Below are positions 20,627-33,754 of a DNA stretch of 64,000 nucleotides, one piece after another; the stretch's first letter is position 1; each line of letters starts with the position of its first letter. Under the pieces are notes generated by a model that saw only the letters and a list, made by a program, of their open reading frames with translations, did no database searches and had not been told where the DNA came from. Made by a program: the position numbers and the translations under genes. Source of the stretch: an uncultured Raoultella sp. (GTDB lineage: Bacteria > Pseudomonadota > Gammaproteobacteria > Enterobacterales > Enterobacteriaceae); the NCBI GenBank assembly GCA_900759445.1, contig CAAEVH010000072.1:34215-98214 (forward strand), written 5' to 3'.

Positions 20627-20894
20627 AATCTTCAGTAGATGGTTTGTCAGCAGACAAATCATCTGCTCTCTGAGAGTTATCTGACAATCCAATTAAGACT
20701 TTTTACCTGTCGTTAACAGGATAAAGTCGTAAAATTAATGTTAGCGATATAACAGGAACGAACCTCCAACTTCAGGATAGTGTTTGTAATGACTTCGCTA
20801 AACGGTTTCACGGAAATATCTTCGATAGTCTTAATTTGACGCTATCCTTAAAGAACACTGGATTCCGTGAATCAATAATTCAGGAGAAAGTATT
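20627..20894 (+). promoter_or_regulatory. osmB upstream region
   Basis: About 270 bases separate yciT from osmB. In E. coli the corresponding region has two osmB promoters responsive to osmotic stress, RpoS and RcsB. I can see AT-rich, promoter-like sequence but did not map specific boxes. Confidence 0.45.
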
Positions 20895-21113
20895 ATGTTA
20901 GTAACGAGCAAAAAAATGACCGCTGCCATTCTGGCGATTACTCTGGCAATGTCGCTGAGTGCCTGCTCTAACTGGTCCAAACGAGATCGTAACACCGCAA
21001 TCGGTGCTGGTGCAGGTGCAATAGGTGGTGCAGTCCTGACTGACGGCAGCACGCTGGGTACGCTGGGTGGTGCTGCAGTAGGTGGTATTATTGGCCACCA
21101 GGTGGGTAAATAA
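20895..21113 (+). CDS. osmB: OsmB, osmotically inducible glycine-zipper lipoprotein
   Basis: A 72-residue lipoprotein nearly identical to E. coli OsmB. The signal peptide ends at the lipobox LSA|C (Cys24). The mature part is a glycine-zipper repeat (AIGAGAGAIGGAV...GGAAVGGIIG) that can insert in membranes. It is located in the envelope and induced by osmotic stress and stationary phase. An AGGAGAAAG ribosome-binding site precedes the ATG, and a strong hairpin follows downstream. Confidence 0.96.
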   Translation: MLVTSKKMTAAILAITLAMSLSACSNWSKRDRNTAIGAGAGAIGGAVLTDGSTLGTLGGAAVGGIIGHQVGK

Positions 21114-21170
21114 TCTACGGTTAAACGGCTCGATATAATAATACGTTTACTTTTTCAGGTCTGTATTATT

Positions 21171-21202
21171 AAAAAGCCACGGAAAGTTTCCGTGGCTTTT
21201 TT
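21171..21202. terminator. Bidirectional terminator between osmB and yciH
   Basis: A long perfect stem, AAAAAGCCACGGAAA / TTTCCGTGGCTTTTT, has a minimal loop and is flanked by A-run and T-run. It can terminate osmB on the plus strand and yciH on the minus strand. Confidence 0.92.
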
Positions 21203-21203
21203 A

Positions 21204-21530
21204 TTAACCGCCAGCCAGTTTAACTTTCATTCCTTTAGCTTCCAGCAGCGATTTAATCAGGTCGCGTTTATCCCCCTGAATTTCAATCACGCCATCTTTC
21301 ACTGCTCCACCGCAACCACACTTTTTCTTCAGTTCTGCGGCTAATTTGGTCAGTTCGGCATCGTCTTGATCAATACCGGTAATCAGGCACACGCCCTTCC
21401 CTTTGCGACCACTGGTCTGGCGCTGGATACGAACAATGCCATCGCCTTTTGGACGCTCAGGCGCTGTTTTCGGTTCATCAATACGCCCGGAGTCGGTAGA
21501 GTAGACCAGACGAGAGTTTGAGTCGTTCAT
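21204..21530 (-). CDS. yciH: YciH, SUI1/eIF1-like protein
   Basis: This is a 108-residue protein with the SUI1 (eIF1) fold at about 30-105, including the conserved KGKGVCLITGI and KKKCGCGGAVKDGVIEIQGD segments. It binds near the 30S decoding region and can affect start-codon fidelity in vitro; its in vivo role is minor. Its ATG is directly adjacent to the pyrF TAA with no intervening base, so the two genes are translationally coupled. Confidence 0.95.
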   Translation of the reverse strand: MNDSNSRLVYSTDSGRIDEPKTAPERPKGDGIVRIQRQTSGRKGKGVCLITGIDQDDAELTKLAAELKKKCGCGGAVKDGVIEIQGDKRDLIKSLLEAKGMKVKLAGG

Positions 21531-22268
21531 TTACGCACCTCGTTTCAGGGAAGCATTGATCATATTCAGCGTCTGCGCGGGATCGGCCGACTGGGTGACC
21601 GGACGACCAATCACCATGTAATCCACACCTGCTAATTGCGCCTGTTCCGGTGTCATAATACGACGCTGATCGCCCGCCTCGCTGCCTTCTGGACGAATAC
21701 CCGGTGTCACCAGCTTAAATGCCTGGCCCAACGCCTGCTTGAATCGCACCGCTTCCTGAGCTGAGCATACGACACCATCCAGACCACAATTCTGGGTTAA
21801 GCGCGCCAGTCTTTCAGCATAATCCGCAGGTGACAACGTCACGCCTAGATCGGCGAGGTCGCTGGCTTCCATACTGGTCAGAACCGTCACGGCAATCAGC
21901 AGCGGCGCATCCTGGCCAAAAGGCACTAAGGCTTCACGGGCTGCAGTCATCATACGCGCCCCGCCAGAAGCGTGAACGTTAACCATCCAGACGCCAAGTT
22001 CGGCAGCAGCGGCAACTGCATGCGCGGTGGTATTGGGAATATCATGAAATTTCAAATCAAGAAAGATGTCAAAACCACGCTGTTGTAGATCGCGAACCAA
22101 CTGAGGCCCAAAAAGCGTGAACATCTCTTTGCCCACTTTCAAACGGCAATCACGAGGATCAATTCTGTCGACAAAAGCTAATGCTTTATCACGATTAGAA
22201 TAATCGAGAGCGACAACGACAGGAGAATCGGTAACAGCACGAGAAGAAGATGAAGCAGTAAACGTCAT
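21531..22268 (-). CDS. pyrF: Orotidine 5'-phosphate decarboxylase
   Basis: PyrF has 245 residues and converts OMP to UMP, the last step of de novo pyrimidine synthesis. The catalytic cluster Asp71-x-Lys73-x2-Asp76 ([10 protein letters not shown]) and the phosphate loop GIRPEG/IGRP are intact. I chose the ATG at 22268 (MTFTASSSS), which fits the E. coli start; an upstream in-frame start would add twenty residues. The gene leads a pyrF-yciH unit. Confidence 0.97.
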   Translation of the reverse strand: MTFTASSSSRAVTDSPVVVALDYSNRDKALAFVDRIDPRDCRLKVGKEMFTLFGPQLVRDLQQRGFDIFLDLKFHDIPNTTAHAVAAAAELGVWMVNVHASGGARMMTAAREALVPFGQDAPLLIAVTVLTSMEASDLADLGVTLSPADYAERLARLTQNCGLDGVVCSAQEAVRFKQALGQAFKLVTPGIRPEGSEAGDQRRIMTPEQAQLAGVDYMVIGRPVTQSADPAQTLNMINASLKRGA

Positions 22269-22457
22269 GACCAGACCTTCTTGAGGATGGGCGCCCACGG
22301 CGGCGCGAAATGGGTAAACGGCGTGCATTCTACCTGCGGTAATAGAAAATTAACAGGCGCGATTACATTTCTGCCAGGCGAAGCGGCAGCAGAGGTTGAG
22401 GATGGATCTATTACACACCAACAGTATGTTGTAACTAAAATGAGATTTTTTTAAAAA

Positions 22458-23627
22458 TTACAGCCCATCAAGTCCGCGAATGGGCTTAATGGTTGACCAT
22501 GAACGGCAGGATGGACAGTGCCAGTAAAGCGTATACGCGGTAAAACCGCACTTCTGGCAGCTGTAACGCGGTTTACTGCGTACCTGCTCTCCGACCATAT
22601 CGCGCAGAACCATCAGGCTCTCTTTGGCACGCCCTTCTTCGGCTTCGTGGAGATGATAATCCATCAGCTTGTGGAACACGCGCATCGTAGGATGACGTTG
22701 CAACTGACGAGTGATATAGACCTGAGCGGTATCAGCCCCCTCACGCGCCTCAAGAATATCAGCCAGCATCAGTTCGGCGGCGGCACCAGTATTTTCCTCG
22801 ACAGCCCGACGTAAAAACTCCGCCCACTCATCGTTTTTCCCCAGATGCTGGTAGCAGCTTTGCAGCATTTCCAGCGTTTCGCTGACCAGCTCTTTGTCCT
22901 GGGAAATGACCCGTTGCAGGCTTTCAACCGCCTTCGCGTAATCACCTTTTTCCATGTACACGCGACCCATCATGATGGATACCCGTGCACTGTTTTTGTC
23001 TGCCGCCGCGCCTTTTTTCAACAGCGTCATGGCGCGATCCATATCGTCGCTACCCATTTGCTGTAAGGCCAGTTCGCAGTAGAAGTGGGCTATCTCATTA
23101 CGCTGCTTGTCTTTGCCGAGTTTCACCAGACGCTCTGCTACATCAATGGCTTTTTGCCATTCGCTGGTGGCCTGATAAATTTGCAACAGTTGCTGTAATG
23201 CGCCAACCCGAAAATCAGTTTCATCGGTAAGCTGATTGAACATGTCTTCCGCGCGGTCGTACAGTCCCGCGGCCATGTAGTCGCGCCCCAGCTGTTGCAC
23301 GGCCAGCAAACGCTGCTCGTAGGTCAGCGAGGCACTTTCCATTAACGTTTGATGGATGCGGATTGCGCGATCGACTTCACCGCGAGAGCGGAACAGGTTT
23401 CCGAGGGTGAGATGAGCCTCAACGGTGCCTGTGTCCTCTTTTAGCATATCAAGGAACAGATCCACCGCTTTATCTTGTTGATTGCTCAGGAGGAAGTTAA
23501 CCCCGGCGACATAGTCACGAGAAAGACGGTTAGCTTCATCCTGCTTGGTTTGTTGCGCACTTCTGCGACCCATATACCACCCATAGGCAGCGGCTACAGG
23601 TAAAAGCAGAAACAACAACTCCAACAT
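22458..23627 (-). CDS. lapB: LapB (YciM), adaptor for LpxC proteolysis
   Basis: LapB has 389 residues. An N-terminal membrane anchor (about 1-20, LELLFLLLPVAAAYGWYMG) is followed by a chain of TPR repeats (about 30-330) and a rubredoxin-type metal site, CQKCG...CPSC, at about 357-374. It brings LpxC to FtsH for degradation and so balances lipopolysaccharide against phospholipid synthesis; PbgA/YejM opposes it. It is six bases downstream of lapA in the same transcript. Confidence 0.96.
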   Translation of the reverse strand: MLELLFLLLPVAAAYGWYMGRRSAQQTKQDEANRLSRDYVAGVNFLLSNQQDKAVDLFLDMLKEDTGTVEAHLTLGNLFRSRGEVDRAIRIHQTLMESASLTYEQRLLAVQQLGRDYMAAGLYDRAEDMFNQLTDETDFRVGALQQLLQIYQATSEWQKAIDVAERLVKLGKDKQRNEIAHFYCELALQQMGSDDMDRAMTLLKKGAAADKNSARVSIMMGRVYMEKGDYAKAVESLQRVISQDKELVSETLEMLQSCYQHLGKNDEWAEFLRRAVEENTGAAAELMLADILEAREGADTAQVYITRQLQRHPTMRVFHKLMDYHLHEAEEGRAKESLMVLRDMVGEQVRSKPRYSCQKCGFTAYTLYWHCPSCRSWSTIKPIRGLDGL

Positions 23628-23633
23628 AAATAA

Positions 23634-23942
23634 TTATTCCTTCACAACCGACGAATCGGCAGATACCGCAACGTCGGTCGCAGGCGCAAGCTGGTTTTCC
23701 AGTCGTTTGATTTTACGTTCGGCGCGCGCAAGAGACACACGAACCTTCAGCCAGAAAAGGCCGCAAATTAGCCAACCAATCGCAAACCCTGCGGCAAACA
23801 ATACAGCAAGCAGCGTAGAGATACGATACTCACCCTGAGCCAGCAGGTAATTAAACGTAACCTGTTGATCGTTTTGCGCACCCAATGTCACCGAAATAAC
23901 AAAAATCGCCAACACCAGTAAGAAAATGAGTAAATATTTCAC
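23634..23942 (-). CDS. lapA: LapA (YciS), inner-membrane protein of the LapAB pair
   Basis: A 102-residue inner-membrane protein with two hydrophobic helices (about 3-20 and 43-65), DUF1049 family, and a charged coiled-coil tail. It is encoded directly upstream of lapB and is thought to help LapB or LPS assembly factors. Length and sequence match E. coli. In E. coli the lapAB operon is also heat-shock induced; I did not identify a sigma-32 promoter here. Confidence 0.94.
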   Translation of the reverse strand: MKYLLIFLLVLAIFVISVTLGAQNDQQVTFNYLLAQGEYRISTLLAVLFAAGFAIGWLICGLFWLKVRVSLARAERKIKRLENQLAPATDVAVSADSSVVKE

Positions 23943-24091
23943 ATTACTTCCCGTTATGTGGTTTGAGCGAATAAATCGTGTCCAACTTACCGCGTTGAGC
24001 CCTTTAAATTACCATTTTCACAACGAGTGCGAAACGGAAAAGCGCTTTCCACTTTCTGATTTAAGGGCAAAATTTGAAAAATCAATCATCG

Positions 24092-24856
24092 CTAGCTTTC
24101 TTGTTCTCGCTGCGCGATTTCTTTTTCCTCCTGCACTGGTGGGGTTAATGGTCCGCATACCCGCTGTGCAAGCCAGGTTGCCAGCGTCACCAACAGCCAC
24201 GAAATCAGCGTTGCCACCACCAAATCACGGGGCCAGTGCATGCCTAACAGCAAGCGGCTGCCCATCACGCCGGTCGCCCAGATCAGCAAAAACACAATCG
24301 TCAGCGTACGTCTGCGCGGCCATAACAGCCCTACGCCCAGTAAAGCCCAACTGGCGGCAAACATCGTATGTCCGGACGGAAAGGCAAACCCCGTTTCTTT
24401 TTGCCAGTGCTTGCGTAAAAACGTTGGAATATCCTGCTGTTCAGCCAATTGTTCTTTGACTAAATGCCCACGATCTTTACGTTTTAAAGTGTAGAACTCA
24501 TCAACCGGAATATGGTGCGTTTTTTCCAGCCACACGACAAAAGGTCGCGGTTCTTGCACCCTGTCTTTTACCCAGGACTTCACGCCCTGTCCCACTAAAA
24601 TCGCTGCGGCCAGAATAGCAAACAACATTACCGCGGCTTTAAGACGAAAACGCAGGCACCACAGAAACCATGCACAAAGCGCAACGTGAGTGATAATTCC
24701 CCACGGCTGCGTCACCGTTTCCGTTACCCAGTACAAGGACTTTAACCACCAGACATTGTGCCCCGGCTGCCAGCTCCAGCCTGATACCCATACGGCAACC
24801 GGCATGATAAGTAGCAGTCCGGTCCCCACTGCGGTGCGCTTTGCAATAGACAGCAT
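24092..24856 (-). CDS. pgpB: Phosphatidylglycerophosphatase B / undecaprenyl pyrophosphate phosphatase
   Basis: PgpB has 254 residues and is a PAP2-superfamily inner-membrane phosphatase with about six helices. The three catalytic motifs are present: KDRVQEPRP (about 97-105), FPSGHT (about 160-165) and the SRLLLGMHWPRD block (about 200-211) with its catalytic His. It dephosphorylates phosphatidylglycerol phosphate, undecaprenyl pyrophosphate, phosphatidate and related lipids. It is transcribed alone, divergent from ribA. Confidence 0.95.
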   Translation of the reverse strand: MLSIAKRTAVGTGLLLIMPVAVWVSGWSWQPGHNVWWLKSLYWVTETVTQPWGIITHVALCAWFLWCLRFRLKAAVMLFAILAAAILVGQGVKSWVKDRVQEPRPFVVWLEKTHHIPVDEFYTLKRKDRGHLVKEQLAEQQDIPTFLRKHWQKETGFAFPSGHTMFAASWALLGVGLLWPRRRTLTIVFLLIWATGVMGSRLLLGMHWPRDLVVATLISWLLVTLATWLAQRVCGPLTPPVQEEKEIAQREQES

Positions 24857-25058
24857 TGCCTCTCCTTTCGTCGATAAGTATCACAATCATAACTGAAAAA
24901 TTCACACGTCGGGAAAATTGACAATTTTGTGCCATTCCAAAAGCGAATCCGTGGTCGCGATTAGGTGAACGTCGTTGCCTTATGGCAAAATAGTGTAATA
25001 CAGAACAGAAGCCGACAGGCGAAGGCACGACGAGTGCCAGCATAATCTGGAGAATTAC

Positions 25059-25649
25059 ATGCAGCTTAAACGTGTGGCAGAAGCCAAACTGCCAACCCCC
25101 TGGGGTGATTTCCTGATGGTGGGATTTGAAGAACTGGCAACCGGACACGATCATGTCGCACTGGTTTTTGGTGATATAACAGGCCAAACACCTGTCCTGG
25201 CGCGCGTCCACTCCGAATGTTTGACTGGTGATGCGCTGTTTAGCCTGCGTTGCGATTGCGGTTTCCAGCTCGAAGCGGCCCTCACCCACATTGCAGAAGA
25301 AGGGCGTGGCATTCTGCTTTATCACCGTCAGGAAGGACGCAACATTGGCCTGCTCAACAAAATCCGCGCTTACGCGTTGCAGGACCAGGGTTATGATACC
25401 GTTGAAGCGAATCATCAGTTGGGATTTGCGGCAGACGAGCGCGATTTCACGCTGTGTGCCGATATGTTCAAGCTGCTGGGCGTGGATGCGGTACGTTTGC
25501 TGACCAATAACCCGAAGAAAGTAGAAATCCTGACCGAAGCGGGAATCAATATTGTTGAACGCGTGCCGCTGATCGTGGGCCGTAATCCAAAAAATGAACA
25601 TTATCTGGACACCAAAGCCGCCAAGATGGGACATTTGCTGGGCAAATAA
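25059..25649 (+). CDS. ribA: GTP cyclohydrolase II
   Basis: RibA has 196 residues and catalyses the first committed step of riboflavin synthesis, opening GTP to 2,5-diamino-6-ribosylamino-pyrimidinone phosphate. The zinc ligands Cys54, Cys65 and Cys67 ([18 protein letters not shown]) are seen, and the RQEGRNIGL motif is intact. It is monocistronic, with a terminator directly after it. I see no FMN riboswitch upstream, as expected for ribA in enterics. Confidence 0.97.
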   Translation: MQLKRVAEAKLPTPWGDFLMVGFEELATGHDHVALVFGDITGQTPVLARVHSECLTGDALFSLRCDCGFQLEAALTHIAEEGRGILLYHRQEGRNIGLLNKIRAYALQDQGYDTVEANHQLGFAADERDFTLCADMFKLLGVDAVRLLTNNPKKVEILTEAGINIVERVPLIVGRNPKNEHYLDTKAAKMGHLLGK

Positions 25650-25667
25650 TCGTTGTCACCGCCTATC

Positions 25668-25695
25668 AAAAAGCCTGCTCTCGCAGGCTTTTTTT
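25668..25695. terminator. Bidirectional terminator between ribA and acnA
   Basis: AAAAAGCCTGC / GCAGGCTTTTTTT with a TCTC loop sits between the convergent ends of ribA (plus) and acnA (minus). It has T-runs in both directions. Confidence 0.93.
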
Positions 25696-25699
25696 AATT

Positions 25700-28375
<2,676 letters not shown>

Positions 28376-28642
28376 AGCTCCTCCTTAATGACAGGGTTGG
28401 ATCCCCTGATTTTCCTCAGGGTTAGTATTAAAGATAACACAAACAAAATGTAACGCTTTGATAACAACTCAAATTGATAAAAGTGGAGGGCTACAAAAGG
28501 GGCAACTGAAGTATCTGGCGAGGAGAAAGGTTTAAGCGGTCAAGGTTAATACGGTGATAAGCATGGCTCATCACGATTGCCCGGAATAAAATATTTGCAG
28601 TACAAGACAACGGACTAATAATAATTATAAAATTCGTATCAA

Positions 28643-28813
28643 TTATTGTTTCTGTTCATCATCATCCGCAAACAGATCGATAAACGCCCGTTGTTCAGGA
28701 GAGAGTTTCCAGGTCGCTGGAATATTCGGCTTATTCTCTGCGCTGTATTGACTCTCTTGTTCAGGGTCATCCGGAGATGGCATCACGGTGGAGCGTTGTT
28801 CCAGTGTGGACAT
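28643..28813 (-). CDS. yciX: YciX, small protein
   Basis: A 56-codon frame, MSTLEQRSTVMPSPDDPE... to ...DDDEQKQ, directly follows ymiA with only three bases between stop and ATG. It matches the position and approximate size of E. coli yciX. It is acidic, with no signal or membrane segment. Function unknown. It is read in the same direction as cysB, ymiA and acnA. Confidence 0.78.
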   Translation of the reverse strand: MSTLEQRSTVMPSPDDPEQESQYSAENKPNIPATWKLSPEQRAFIDLFADDDEQKQ

Positions 28814-28816
28814 GAC

Positions 28817-28957
28817 CTATCCCCACACGTTCCAGGCCACGAGCGCGACAATAACCCAGAACACGGCAGAGCCAAGAAACACAGCGAACCAGGCTTTACG
28901 TTTCATCACGGGATCCCGGCGTGCTGGCTGGTTTCCTGAAGGCATCGCTAACCTCAT
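28817..28957 (-). CDS. ymiA: YmiA, small membrane protein
   Basis: A 46-residue protein, MRLAMPSGNQPARRDPVMK..., with one C-terminal transmembrane helix (about 22-46, AWFAVFLGSAVFWVIVALVAWN). It is almost the same as E. coli YmiA, including the start MRLAMPSGNQ and the end VWG. It is probably an inner-membrane protein with its basic N-terminus in the cytoplasm. Function unknown. It sits in a two-gene unit with yciX downstream of cysB. Confidence 0.85.
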   Translation of the reverse strand: MRLAMPSGNQPARRDPVMKRKAWFAVFLGSAVFWVIVALVAWNVWG

Positions 28958-29271
28958 ACTATCGAAATCACTTATCATTTAAGCACCAAACAATCGGTAC
29001 AATTAATCATCAGATAGGAGGAATCCTAATAAAAAAGGTCAAAAAAAGCCAGATAATTTTCATACTCGACCTGATAAATAAATTAATTATTTGATCGGTT
29101 ATAAATATTTGAGAGGGATTTTTGGCGACCTTACTAATTTGAAACTACTTTAGCAAGTGTTTACCATAAACAATATATGGTTAATATATAGAGGAAAAAT
29201 ATTGAATAGATTCAGACTCTGCCGTCGGTATCGCTTTATGTTTGAGGATACCGACGAGGTAACAGCCGTTA
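28958..29271 (-). other. Intergenic region between cysB and ymiA with inverted repeat
   Basis: About 310 bases, AT-rich. An inverted repeat, CGTCGGTATC (29223-29232) / GATACCGACG (29247-29256), lies just after cysB and could be its 3' hairpin. No T run follows on the minus strand, so termination is uncertain. The rest probably carries the ymiA promoter. Confidence 0.5.
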
Positions 29272-30270
<999 letters not shown>

Positions 30271-30399
30271 TCAAATCATCGTTTCAGAGCAGGCTCGTTG
30301 GCGCTGCTAATACGATTTAATAATAAAAAGTGTGTTAACTATAACCACTATATCATTTCTATGTGAGCTGTATAGGGATGACAAAAAATAATACGCCAG

Positions 30400-30430
30400 A
30401 AACAAAAAGGGCCGCTTACGCGACCCTTTG
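30400..30430 (-). terminator. Terminator of topA
   Basis: On the minus strand, AAAGGGTCGC / GCGGCCCTTT with a four-base loop (GTAA) and one G-T wobble is followed by TTGTTTC. It lies about 25 bases past the topA stop and upstream of cysB. Confidence 0.82.
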
Positions 30431-30454
30431 AGGAGAAACTCAGCCGGAATGCTG

Positions 30455-33052
30455 TTATTTCTTCCCTTCTACCCATTTACCGTCAACGAAGAACGCGGAC
30501 CAGCCGGTCGCCTTACCGTCTTTCTCCGCAGCAACGTATTGCTGCTTGGTTTTACGGCTGAAACGAACCATGGACTTGTTGCCGTCCGGGTCAGTCTGCG
30601 GCGCATCTGCCAAATAGCGCAGTTTTTCCGGCAGACGATCGCGGAAGCGGTACAACTCTTCAACCAGCGGCGCACGTGTCTCACGTGATTTCGGGAACGT
30701 ATTTGCCGCCAGGAAGATACCTGCAGCGCCATCACGTAACACGAAATACGCATCAGATTTTTCACACGGCAGTTCTGGCAACGGAACCGGATCCTCTTTC
30801 GGTGGAGCAACTTCACCGTTACGCAGGATCTTACGGGTATTTTTGCACTCGTCGTTGGTACACGCCATGTACTTGCCGAAACGTCCCATTTTCAGGTGCA
30901 TTTCAGAGCCACATTTCTCGCACTCAACGATAGGACCGTCATAACCCTTGATGCGGAATTCGCCTTCTTCGATCTCATAGCCATCACAGGTAGGGTTATT
31001 ACCGCATACATGCAGCTTGCGCTTAGGATCGATAAGGTAGCTGTCCATCGCCGTGCCGCACTTCTGGCAGCGACGTTTGGCGCGCAGAGCGTTGGTTTCC
31101 GCATCGTCGCCTTCCAGCACGTTCAGCACTTCGTTTTCCGGCACCAGGTTAATGGTGGTTTTGCAACGCTCTTTCGGGGAAAGCGCATAGCCAGAACAAC
31201 CCAGGAAAACGCCGGTGCTGGCGGTACGAATACCCATCTTACGTCCGCAGGTTGGGCAATCAATGCTGGTCAGCACCATCTGGTTCGGACGCATACCGCC
31301 CTCTTCAGGATCTTTCTCGGCTTTATCCAGTTGCTGAGTAAAATCAGTGAAGAAGTTGTCGAGTACGCCCTTCCATTCGGCTTCGTGATTTGCCACCTGG
31401 TCGAGGCTGTCTTCCATCTGCGCGGTAAAGTCGTAGTTCATCAGTTCGCGGAAGTTTTCTTCCAGACGATCGGTGACGATTTCACCCATTTTTTCAGCGT
31501 AGAAGCGACGGTTCTCAACGCGAACATAACCGCGATCCTGAATCGTAGAAATGATCGACGCATACGTGGATGGGCGACCAATACCACGTTTTTCAAGCTC
31601 TTTCACCAGCGAAGCTTCACTGAAGCGCGCAGGCGGTTTGGTAAAGTGTTGCGCTGGTGTCAGTTCGATGAGCGTCAACGTATCGCCTTTATCCACCGCA
31701 GGTAAAATGCGGTCTTCATCGCCCTTACGCAGCGCAGGCATCACTTTCGTCCAGCCATCGAAGCGCAGAATACGACCACGCGCCTTCAGACGGAAATCAC
31801 CCGCGCCCACCGTCAGCGTGGTGGAATCATATTTAGCAGGCGTCATCTGACAGGCAACAAACTGGCGCCAGATCAGCTGATACAGTTTTTGCGCATCGGC
31901 TTCCATATCTTTCAGCGATTCCGCCTGAACGGCGACATCGGAAGGACGGATAGCTTCGTGCGCTTCCTGCGAGTTCTCTTTGCTGGCGTACTGGTTCGCG
32001 CTCTCCGGCAGATACTTTTTGCCGAAATTATCGCTGATGTAATCGCGAACCATGTTCACCGCATCCTGACTCAGGTTGGTTGAGTCAGTACGCATATAAG
32101 TGATGTAGCCCGCTTCATACAAGCGCTGCGCCATCATCATGGTTTTCTTCACGCCGAATCCCAGACGCGTGCTGGCGGCCTGCTGTAGCGTGGAGGTGAT
32201 GAACGGCGCACCCGGCTTGCTGCTGGTCGGCTTATCTTCACGTTCCAGAACGCTGTAGCGCGCTTTTTCCAACAGGCTAACGGCGGCAAGCGTTTGTTCC
32301 CGGTTGACCGGACGGAACGGTTTATCATTCTGATGCGTCACCTCAAGCGGTAACGCATCACCGCCTGGCGTGGTCGTGTTAGCATCAATTTCCCAGAACT
32401 CTTCAGGAACGAATGCTTTGATTTCGCGTTCACGCTCAACCACCAGACGCACGGCAACCGACTGTACGCGGCCTGCTGACAGGCCTCGCGCAATTTTTTT
32501 CCACAGCAGCGGCGACACCATATAGCCCACAACACGGTCCATAAAGCGGCGCGCCTGTTGCGCATTGACGCGGTCGATGTTCAGTTCGCCCGGTTTTTCA
32601 AACGCCTGACGAATAGCGTTTTTGGTAATTTCGTTAAACACCACGCGACTGTAGCGGGTGTCGTCGCCGCCGATCACTTCCCGCAGGTGCCACGCAATGG
32701 CTTCCCCTTCGCGGTCAAGGTCGGTTGCGAGATAGATGTGGTCGGCTTTTTCAGCCAGTTGCTTCAGTTCAGAAACAACTTTTTCTTTACCGGGCAGCAC
32801 TTCATAGCGCGCATCCCAGTTGTGCCACGGGTCAACACCCATACGATTGACGAGAGCGCCACGTTCATCCTTTTTGGGCTTTTTAGCCGTTTTGGTGGAG
32901 GTTGAGTCGGCGCTCTTTTTAGTTGCTGAGCCACTGGTCGGCAAATCACGGATATGACCGACGCTGGATTTCACCACGTAGTCATTACCCAGATACTTGT
33001 TGATCGTTTTGGCTTTTGCCGGGGACTCAACGATGACAAGAGCTTTACCCAT
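30455..33052 (-). CDS. topA: DNA topoisomerase I
   Basis: TopA has 865 residues and relaxes negative supercoils. The Toprim domain is at about 3-145, with Glu9 and the DLDREGE cluster (about 111-117). The active-site tyrosine is in YMRTDST (about 319-325). Three tetracysteine zinc ribbons are seen near 599-630, 662-690 and 710-735, followed by two further C-terminal ribbon domains. I chose the ATG at 33052 ([14 protein letters not shown]), two codons inside the longest frame, to match E. coli. Supercoiling-sensitive promoters are expected in the 400-base upstream region. Confidence 0.98.
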   Translation of the reverse strand: MGKALVIVESPAKAKTINKYLGNDYVVKSSVGHIRDLPTSGSATKKSADSTSTKTAKKPKKDERGALVNRMGVDPWHNWDARYEVLPGKEKVVSELKQLAEKADHIYLATDLDREGEAIAWHLREVIGGDDTRYSRVVFNEITKNAIRQAFEKPGELNIDRVNAQQARRFMDRVVGYMVSPLLWKKIARGLSAGRVQSVAVRLVVEREREIKAFVPEEFWEIDANTTTPGGDALPLEVTHQNDKPFRPVNREQTLAAVSLLEKARYSVLEREDKPTSSKPGAPFITSTLQQAASTRLGFGVKKTMMMAQRLYEAGYITYMRTDSTNLSQDAVNMVRDYISDNFGKKYLPESANQYASKENSQEAHEAIRPSDVAVQAESLKDMEADAQKLYQLIWRQFVACQMTPAKYDSTTLTVGAGDFRLKARGRILRFDGWTKVMPALRKGDEDRILPAVDKGDTLTLIELTPAQHFTKPPARFSEASLVKELEKRGIGRPSTYASIISTIQDRGYVRVENRRFYAEKMGEIVTDRLEENFRELMNYDFTAQMEDSLDQVANHEAEWKGVLDNFFTDFTQQLDKAEKDPEEGGMRPNQMVLTSIDCPTCGRKMGIRTASTGVFLGCSGYALSPKERCKTTINLVPENEVLNVLEGDDAETNALRAKRRCQKCGTAMDSYLIDPKRKLHVCGNNPTCDGYEIEEGEFRIKGYDGPIVECEKCGSEMHLKMGRFGKYMACTNDECKNTRKILRNGEVAPPKEDPVPLPELPCEKSDAYFVLRDGAAGIFLAANTFPKSRETRAPLVEELYRFRDRLPEKLRYLADAPQTDPDGNKSMVRFSRKTKQQYVAAEKDGKATGWSAFFVDGKWVEGKK

Positions 33053-33449
33053 ATTCACCTTTACCTAATTTGATTCTTCCAGAATGCGTCGCACGTTGAT
33101 TCACCTTCCACTGGCGACGAGACATCGATATGGTCTCTGCGTCGGCGGATATCAACCCTTAAACTGATTCGCGCTTGTAATGTAACTCTCATGTAACTGA
33201 GTTAACAGGCTTTTTCGCTCACAAACGCTATAGCACGACGGAGTATTGGTCGAATGTCAAGCAAATCTGTTGCCAGATTGACGAAAGCGTCACACTGTAC
33301 CTGATAAAATGCGTTACGCAACTTTATTAGCATGCAAAAACAAATCTCGCCACTTGCAACACTGTCGTAAGACCTTCATTTAAGTCAGGGAATATTTGCC
33401 CATAAGCCGGGCTCGGCGTAGACTAATGTCCTTGTTTAAGGAGTAAATA
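33053..33449. promoter_or_regulatory. Divergent topA/yciN control region
   Basis: About 400 bases without a gene. In E. coli this region has several topA promoters, including heat-shock and stationary-phase ones, and Fis sites. The yciN ATG has TTAAGGAG just upstream. I did not resolve individual promoters. Confidence 0.5.
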
Positions 33450-33701
33450 ATGCATAAAGACACTCAACCCATCGATCGCGAAACACTGCTGATTGAAGCC
33501 AACAAAATCATTCGTGAGCATGAGGACACGCTGGCGGGGATTGTCGCCACCGGCGTAACGCAGCGAAATGGCGTGCTGGTTTTCAGCGGAGATTACTTTT
33601 TAGACGAGCAAGGGCTACCGACGCCCAAAAGTACGGCGGTGTTTAATATGTTTAAACATCTGGCGCACGTACTTTCTGAAAAGTATCACTTGATCGATTA
33701 A
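33450..33701 (+). CDS. yciN: YciN, DUF2498 small protein
   Basis: An 83-residue cytoplasmic protein that matches E. coli YciN in length and pattern ([25 protein letters not shown]). Function unknown. It has a strong ribosome-binding site (AAGGAG) seven bases before the ATG and is followed by a REP-type hairpin. Confidence 0.92.
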   Translation: MHKDTQPIDRETLLIEANKIIREHEDTLAGIVATGVTQRNGVLVFSGDYFLDEQGLPTPKSTAVFNMFKHLAHVLSEKYHLID

Positions 33702-33714
33702 CACGAGAAATGAT

Positions 33715-33746
33715 TTGCCGGATGACGGCTGCGCCTCATCCGGCAA
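33715..33746. repeat. REP-type palindrome between yciN and sohB
   Basis: TTGCCGGATGA (33715-33725) pairs with TCATCCGGCAA (33736-33746) around a GC-rich loop. This is the typical enterobacterial REP unit. It lies between convergent yciN and sohB and may stabilise both 3' ends. Confidence 0.85.
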
Positions 33747-33754
33747 TTACAATT

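Noticed and set aside
25000..25058. FMN riboswitch upstream of ribA
   Set aside because: The leader is too short and lacks the conserved RFN-element segments; enteric ribA is not under such control.
24639..25634. 331-codon open frame on the minus strand across ribA and the pgpB start
   Set aside because: It is fully antisense to ribA and partly overlaps pgpB, both confidently identified; it resembles no protein family and arises from codon bias in ribA.
30896..31705. 269-codon plus-strand frame inside topA
   Set aside because: Mirror frame of topA, with no conserved motifs and no promoter context.
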